Shown: positions 58,292-64,000 of the stretch, in pieces
Layout of the letters: each line of letters starts with the position of its first letter
How positions within the stretch are numbered: position 1 is the stretch's first letter
Source of the DNA: Rhynchospora pubera
Lineage: Eukaryota > Streptophyta > Magnoliopsida > Poales > Cyperaceae
Direction of reading: 5' to 3'
NCBI GenBank assembly: GCA_028095005.1
Contig: CM051463.1
Span: forward strand, 80,891,002 to 80,955,001
Length of the DNA: 64,000 nucleotides
Notes under the pieces: generated by a model
Database searches by the model: none
Told to the model about the DNA's origin: nothing
Seen by the model: only the letters and a program-made list of their open reading frames with translations
Made by a program: the position numbers and the translations under genes

Positions 58292-59063
58292 TTTTTTTTT
58301 TAGGAAAAGCCCCGTAGGCTTAATATTTTATTAATAAAAATCTTACAATCAATATTACATACCCATATACACTTTTTTTATTTACGACATCATACAATAT
58401 CAATCCAAACAACTAACCTATTAATACACACATAAAAACACACATAAGCAAATAAACTATAATTACATTCCACAATTATTGAAAATTAAAAGGAAGAAAA
58501 AAAAGGGAAAAAAAATGAAGATTCAAAAGACTTCCAACATGGAATATCTTCTTCTTCATAGGCTTCTTATTTTTAATGTCGCTTCACCGTCAAATAAGAA
58601 TAATAATTTCATGATTGTTAAGAAACCTGAAAAAAACAACCACGGAAACCATAATATAATCACGAACTATATATTTATTAAACCGTTCATGTAAGAAATG
58701 AAGATAATATCAGAAAAGAAGAGCAGAAAAGCGAGAAGCCAAAGAATAATAAAGAAGAAGAGAAACGTCGAGAATAGAAGATGAATAGAAAGACATCATT
58801 GAACATGATTAACAAATTCTTGAAAAAAGAAGAAAAATTAAAGAGAAGACAAAAAAAATAAAACAGAAAATTAAGAAAATAAATACTAATGGAACAAACT
58901 AAACGAAGAGAAGAATTATAAAAAAATTCTAAATTCAGATGTGGCGGCGGAGGAGAGGCCTAAGCCTCTCCCCACTGGTGGTGGCCCTCGGTTTTAGAGT
59001 TTTTTTTGCGCTTTTTTTTTCTTTTCCGAAGAGGCGCGAGCCCCTTAATAAAAAGATACATTC
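58292..59063 (-). mobile_element. 5'-truncated LINE insertion with 14-bp target duplication
   Basis: TTTCGAATGAGATT occurs at 58278-58291 and 59064-59077. The insert begins on the plus strand with poly(T), i.e. it ends in poly(A) on the minus strand, the layout of a non-LTR retrotransposon copied by target-primed reverse transcription. No coding domain is recognisable in its 772 bp. Confidence 0.8.
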
Positions 59064-59565
59064 TTTCGAATGAGATTATACTCTCAGGTAACCTATCTTT
59101 TTTTCTTTAATATCCTACTTTTTATTTCTTAAGAGTTGTTTTGTATTTGGCTAATTCTATAAACAATAGTACAATCTAGATAATAGTTGCAGCGGAGAGC
59201 AACCAAAAAATCTAGTTAGCTTCAATGGTCAGTTTTGCTGATATTTTCTTCTTTCCTTTTGGTCAGTAAAATATGATTTCAAGCTTTTGAGTTTACCTTT
59301 TGCACGTTGCCTCCAACGAGGAAAACCACCAAAGAAACTATATAATTGATTTTTGTGTTTTTCAGTTGAATTTTTGACCTGTTGCTGTTGAGATTGAAAT
59401 CCTAAAACTATTGTAATCAAGTCAGTGGCCGTTCCTCTATGAAATGTTGCTTTATGTGTCCTGATTCACGCCAGGGCAGAGATTGAGTATCTGTTGTCTA
59501 TAATTTTTGTATATAAATTTTGATTTTAGCAGTGTATTGTGTAATGACATTTTTGTAAAAAAATT

Positions 59566-59802
59566 TCAATTGTAATGATGTTTTGTAATCAACTTTAGAA
59601 AATCATTTATCGCACAGAGTGCGTAACCAAGGCTAGTTATATTAAAATCTCTGCCTAAAATCCAATTAGTATGAGAGAGAGCACCAAGTTCATCAAGCTC
59701 TTCCCAAAACTCACTCTTGCAAGATGAAAGAACTGGATCATAAACATTAGTGAGAAAAAAAGGAGTGTTATCTAAAGAGAGAAAAGAAAATTGAAATTGC
59801 AT
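59566..59802 (-). pseudogene. LINE ORF2 endonuclease-domain fragment
   Basis: The minus-strand frame contains FFLTNVYDPVLSS, FWEELDELGALSHTNWILGRDFN, the part of the AP-type endonuclease (exonuclease-endonuclease-phosphatase) domain of plant LINEs around the (G)DFN motif, where G is replaced by R here. It is cut off on both sides; 59229-59420 may be a further piece of the same element. It lies just at the edge of homology between the two WRC 3' flanks (59810 onward). Confidence 0.7.
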
Positions 59803-59809
59803 ATTACGC

Positions 59810-60491
59810 TAAATTTTAAGTATTCATTTATTTTTAGATCATATCTTCTTCCATGAGGTGCTAGGCACCCGAGTGGCATTTCCTTTTTCAAAAATGGATG
59901 TGCTGTTTACGCTAACAAGGAAATAACAATAATGGCATAGTTAAGCAACCTAGCATCGTGCAATTGACTCGCATCTTAATATACAATTAGTACTGTCCAA
60001 CGTTAACAACCCAGAAAAACAACGTAGATGAGGAACGATTTACCTAGAATACTTGATTCTAGGAACGCCACCAAAGTAAGAGCGCCAAAGAAAACCGACA
60101 ACCAAGTTAAACCTACTAAGAGCACCAATATGTAAACTGATTGCGCTCGTATGGACAACCACCAAAGTAAAAACAAGAGTTGACTGCCAAAATAGACATC
60201 ATAAGCACATTGTATTCACAACAAAAATGCAGCTCAGCAACCGCTGCAATAAGCTCCTACAGCATCTGAACCTATGGACACTAATACAGGTTGATACAAT
60301 AAGACCAAGTACTTAGATAAGAGTCACTTCTTTTTAGCGCTTCCCAAGACTGGGTCAGGGTTCACCTCCTTTTTGCATGCCAAAAAAGAAAAGATTAAAG
60401 AAACAAACATTAATTTAACATAAAATAATTTACATGTGAAGATGAGTGGCAAATTATTTGGTATAGATTACTATGTACTATGAAAGGCAAT
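59810..60491 (-). other. 3' flank / 3' UTR of WRC gene B, homologous to that of copy A
   Basis: The stretch aligns with about 14800-15442: shared blocks include GGCATAGTTAAGCAACCTAG, ACTTGATTCTAGG, AAATGCAGCTCAGCAAC and AATAAGCTCCTA. It sets the outer limit of the duplicated block on this side at about 59810 / 14800. Confidence 0.75.
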
Positions 60492-63400
60492 TTACCTGTT
60501 TTTTCTTGAGGCTCTGTTTTGCCAACTGTTCTCATGGCGGGCACATAATTTCTTGCCTGGTAAAGCTTCCTCCTTGCAGCGCCAGTTGCGTCCACCACTC
60601 AATCGACATTGCTGTACTGGAAACACTACTGTTGACAATCCTGATGCTAACAAGTAATTCAAATCATTTACAAAGTAACTAAAAGAAGTCATTTAAAATT
60701 AATGCAAAGAATTTACGCAACTTAGCTATTTAACTTAGTTATTTAATTACTTCCGTGTGTCTGTGTGTTGGGGCCTTGGGGGGTTGCACAAAGAAAGGAT
60801 GAGATTTATAGTGTAAAGTTGTGTGATACCATGCATTAAATGATTTTGTTATCGTACCTTTCTCCTCAACTTCTAAAGCATTCACCTTCTCTTCATTATG
60901 TTTAGTTGTAGCGTTCCTGAATTCCACCCTAAACCGTTCCAACTCATCCTCCTCATCTGTGCTGTCATCATCTGTGATGCCATCTCCTTTTGGTACATTG
61001 TCCCTCAGGCTGATAATTCTTTCTTCCTTCTCTTCGTATTTCCCTATAGGAGCTTTCTTCTTCTTCTCCCTTGCATATGCTTTTGACTCACCCTCTAGAA
61101 CCTCAGGTCTTGCAACTTTCTTTTTCTTCTCACTTTTTTCATCTTTGCTGATTGGCTCTTCAAACTCATCAGGCAGTACTGAGGATTTTTCTGTACTGTG
61201 CTCACCTGTGATGCCATCTCCTTTTGGTACATTGTCACTTGGGCCGATAATTCTTCCTTCTTTCTCTTTGGATTTCCCTTTATGAGCTTTCTTCCCACTT
61301 GCATATGCTTTGGACTCAGCCTCTGGAATTTCAGGTGTTGTAAGTTTCTCTCTCTTCTCTCTTTTTTTTCGTTTGCTTACTGGCTCTTCAAACTCATTCA
61401 CAGGTACTGAGGCTTTATCTGTGTTGTCCTCACCTATGATGCAATCTCCTTTTGGTACATCGTCATTCAGGCTGATACTTCTTTCTTTTTCTATGGATTT
61501 CCCTTTACGAGCTTTCTTCTCGCTTGCATATACTTTGGATTCAGGCTTTAGAACTTCAGGTGTTGTAAACTTCTCTCTCTTCTCTCTTTTGTTGCCTTTG
61601 CTGAGTTGCTCTTCAAACTCATTCCAGGGTACTGAGGCTTTCTCTGTGCTGTCCTCACATGTGATGTAATCTCCTTTTGATACATCATCTTTCAGGCTGA
61701 TACTTCTTTCTTCTTTCTCTTTGGATTTTCTTTCACGAGGGTTCTTAGTTTGAGGCATTTTCTTATCACTTGCATATGCTTCGGACCCAGCCTCTAGAAC
61801 CTCAGGCGTTGTACGTTTCTCTCTCTCCTTTGTTTTTCCCCCTTCGCTGACTGGCTCTTCAAATGCACTCAGTGGTACTGAAGCTTTCTCCCTGACTAGA
61901 GTTGGATTTGAAATTTTCAATTCATCAAGTAAGCCTTCTTCTGGATCTCTGCCATTCGGTGCAAGCAAAGAAATCTCGTCTGACATTGATTAATGTTTTT
62001 TAGTTAGGTCAAAAACTACAATGGCTGCATACTAGAAAAACTGATTTACTTTCTTGAAATGTAACATATATGAAAAAATAATCTAAAAAAATTCCTTAAT
62101 TACACATTAAAGCTCAAGCACAATGTTGAAGCAAAATGAACATACATATGCAATATGATCCTCTATGGTAATAGAATGATTCTTCCAATATAACCAACCA
62201 ATTCAGAATATTAAGTACCAGTGTCATTACCTGGTTCCTCAGCCACAGAAGAATCTGTCATTGTATTCTTGCTAGCTGTTTCTTTCTGAGGAACCACATT
62301 GCTCTTTTGTACTTCTCCTTGTTGATATTTTCTCTCTTCAGCAAGTGGAACTTCAGATGGGCTTTCAGAAGAGGAACCTTCAGTTTTACTTATCCTTCTT
62401 GATATTTTCTTTGCAACTGCCTCGCTAGATATCTTTATCGACTCAGCCATGATGACATCACTCCCCTGGTTAAGTGAGCTCCCATTTTGATCTTTACTTA
62501 TAGGTACAATGAAAGATGCCTTATCTGAAATTGATGAGCTTGCATGATTAATTAACTACAGATACACACATAACCTATTTGAAACACCATAATCCAAAAA
62601 TTTGTGCATGCAATGTCTATGCTTTCAGAGAAAAAAAGTTTTCCTTCTATGCTTACCTGCACCATTGGTCAACACAGCACCAGTCCTTATGCATGTTTCT
62701 ATCTCAAAACTGGTGTTAGATTCCTTCACCTTACAAGATTCATTGGGTTGGGCCTTGTGAATCCTCTTCCCTGGAGAACAAACATCCAGATTCACATTTG
62801 AAGTGCAAGCAATCTTATCTGAAAGATCCTCTTTTCTAGGAGAGTTTTCCATAGACTCCTTGCTCCTTCCATCACCAGAAGTTGTTTGCTCAGCCATAAG
62901 TTGATAATTGGGTTCAGTTTCATTATAAGAAATAGCATCCTTTTCTGGCACCAGCTTCCCTTTCTCAATCTGAGATATTCCAGTAGGCACGTTCCCATAT
63001 TGACAAGAAAAAGGTGTGTCGCCTGCATTAAATCAGATATAAAGTAACTTTAATCTTTTCAGAAAACATGAGCAAATTAGAACTATTGCTAATTCTGGTT
63101 TTGCTTGGTCTGAGGCAGTGTTGGTGGATATCAAATGTGACAATTTTGAAGTAAAACAAGAAAAAAGAAAACAAGAATGCTGCAATGCACAAACAAAAGA
63201 AACAAAACATTACAGATATAGTACATCAATTATTCAACATAAGTCTTTGTTGACATACGAATACATTGGAAAATTGAGAGGTGGAGGGCATGGCTCACCT
63301 TAGCCACAAGAGATATCCACCCCAGCAGTAATCATTGTTAATCTATTAGCGAGGATTACCAGAATCTAGCAGAATGTTTGGTAAGAAACCAGTCTTGGAC

Positions 63401-63885
63401 AAATTTGACCCATTAGCTAATCAAAAAGAATCCTTTAAGTGGAATCAAATTCATGTATCAAAAAAGACACATATTACCTGCATTCCCTGTCATCAGAGAG
63501 TCTCCCTTTGGAAACTCACAAGCTGTCTCTATCTCTGAAGACGTATGATTCTCTTGCACGTTATCACCTTCTTGGAGAGATTCACTCTCTCTAACTGGTT
63601 GGACCTCGTATTCCATGTCAGATGAGGGACCCTCCATTTGTTTTTTCCGTCTTTTCTTTGGAGTATTTTCATCCGAATATAAAGCTGGTTCAGTGATCTC
63701 TTGCAAACTCATGTTTCTTTTTTTCTTTTTCACTAGTTTATCTATTTCACTGGGCTCACCTCTCTGCATAGAACCTGCCATTGTAGTATTGTTTCGGTCA
63801 ACCATTTGTTCAATTCCAGGCTGATTATGAGATTCAACTCCAACAACTATAGAATGTGTTTTGATCGCACATGCTTCCTCATTAT
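60492..63885 (-). CDS. WRC-domain protein with K/E-rich tandem repeats, copy B (5' part outside window)
   Basis: Five exons are in view: 63885-63478, 63022-62657, 62524-62231, 61979-60858, 60625-60492. They correspond one to one to exons 4-8 of copy A with the same phases, so three small 5' exons should lie beyond position 64000. Exon 4 holds PKKRRKKQ, a classical basic nuclear signal, where copy A has NKRWKKQ. Exon 7 has four repeat units (six in A). The last exon encodes C-x9-C-x10-C-x2-H with NWRC, then RKNR and TAA. The donor in exon 8 (AG|GTAAAT) is followed by no usable in-frame acceptor, so this copy probably ends at the TAA at 60492-60494. The exon 5 donor is GTAAGC, where A has GCAAGT. 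All exons are open. Function unknown; a nuclear protein is inferred. Confidence 0.85.
61000..61880 (-). repeat. Coding minisatellite in exon 7 of WRC gene B: four units
   Basis: The anchor (C/T)TCAGG recurs at 61102, 61330, 61555 and 61801, spacings 228, 225 and 246 bp, all multiples of three. Units are more diverged from each other than units 1-3 of copy A, so this array has not been homogenised recently. Confidence 0.85.
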
Positions 63886-64000
63886 CTATATTTATTTATC
63901 AAGTGAACATACTAAGCAATTTCAAAGTGAAATATGACAACACAAGAAGGTTTAAATTCCATTTAGTAACCTAAGCAAATGACTAAAGTCAGAGTCAGAG

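Noticed and set aside
1..64000. tRNA, rRNA or CRISPR-like arrays
   Set aside because: Looked for tRNA A/B boxes with cloverleaf, rRNA cores and regularly spaced repeats; only the tRNA-derived SINE was found, and all tandem arrays are direct minisatellites without unique spacers.

Overview
This window is nuclear DNA of an angiosperm. It is AT-rich, has spliced genes with GT-AG introns, plant-specific P450 families, a plant WRC zinc-binding domain, and many plant-type transposable elements (CACTA, Harbinger, hAT, Helitron-like, LINE, SINE, solo LTR). Nothing bacterial, organellar or CRISPR-like was seen. The species cannot be named from sequence alone; AT-rich codon use argues against a grass. 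Five genes were rebuilt exon by exon, all on the minus strand. (1) A CYP85A-like P450 (copy A, 958-13765, nine exons, 472 aa). (2) A long lysine/glutamate-rich protein ending in a WRC domain (copy A, 15443-21028, eight exons, 1048 aa). (3) A second CYP85A-like P450 (copy B, 23106-33264, nine exons, 472 aa). (4) A CYP71-clan P450 (41980-44942, four exons, 504 aa). (5) A second WRC gene (copy B, from 60492 past the right edge). All four genes complete in the window have open frames through every junction. The main structural point is a tandem duplication of a two-gene block, CYP85-like + WRC. Exon boundaries and phases agree between copies, and the 5' flanks of the P450s and the 3' flanks of the WRC genes also match. 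In the second block the WRC gene has been pushed about 27 kb from its P450 by a 6.2-kb CACTA transposon, the CYP71 gene and roughly 15 kb of repeats. Because the blocks are paralogous, several insertions can be read against an empty site in the other copy: a SINE and a Harbinger MITE in block A, and a 1.9-kb LTR-like insertion and a 1.55-kb Helitron-like insertion in block B. Region by region: 1-957, 3' flank; 958-13765, CYP85 A with a 9.5-kb second intron holding a solo LTR and a 1.2-kb TTA/ATT-rich array; 13.8-15.2 kb, conserved promoter and a foldback; 15.2-21.0 kb, WRC A; 21.0-23.1 kb, intergenic with a MITE; 23.1-33.3 kb, CYP85 B; 33.7-39.9 kb, CACTA element; 40.5-41.4 kb, two foldbacks; 42.0-44.9 kb, CYP71; 45.0-59.8 kb, repeat-rich, with a duplicated ~745-bp sequence around an RPA-like remnant and seven copies of one MITE family; 60.5-64.0 kb, WRC B. 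Functionally, CYP85A enzymes oxidise C-6 of brassinosteroid precursors and CYP71D-like enzymes usually oxidise specialised metabolites such as terpenoids. Two divergent CYP85A-like genes beside a CYP71 make a candidate small oxidative gene cluster, but no scaffold-forming enzyme is visible, so this is only an inference. The WRC proteins look like nuclear, largely disordered proteins of unknown role.
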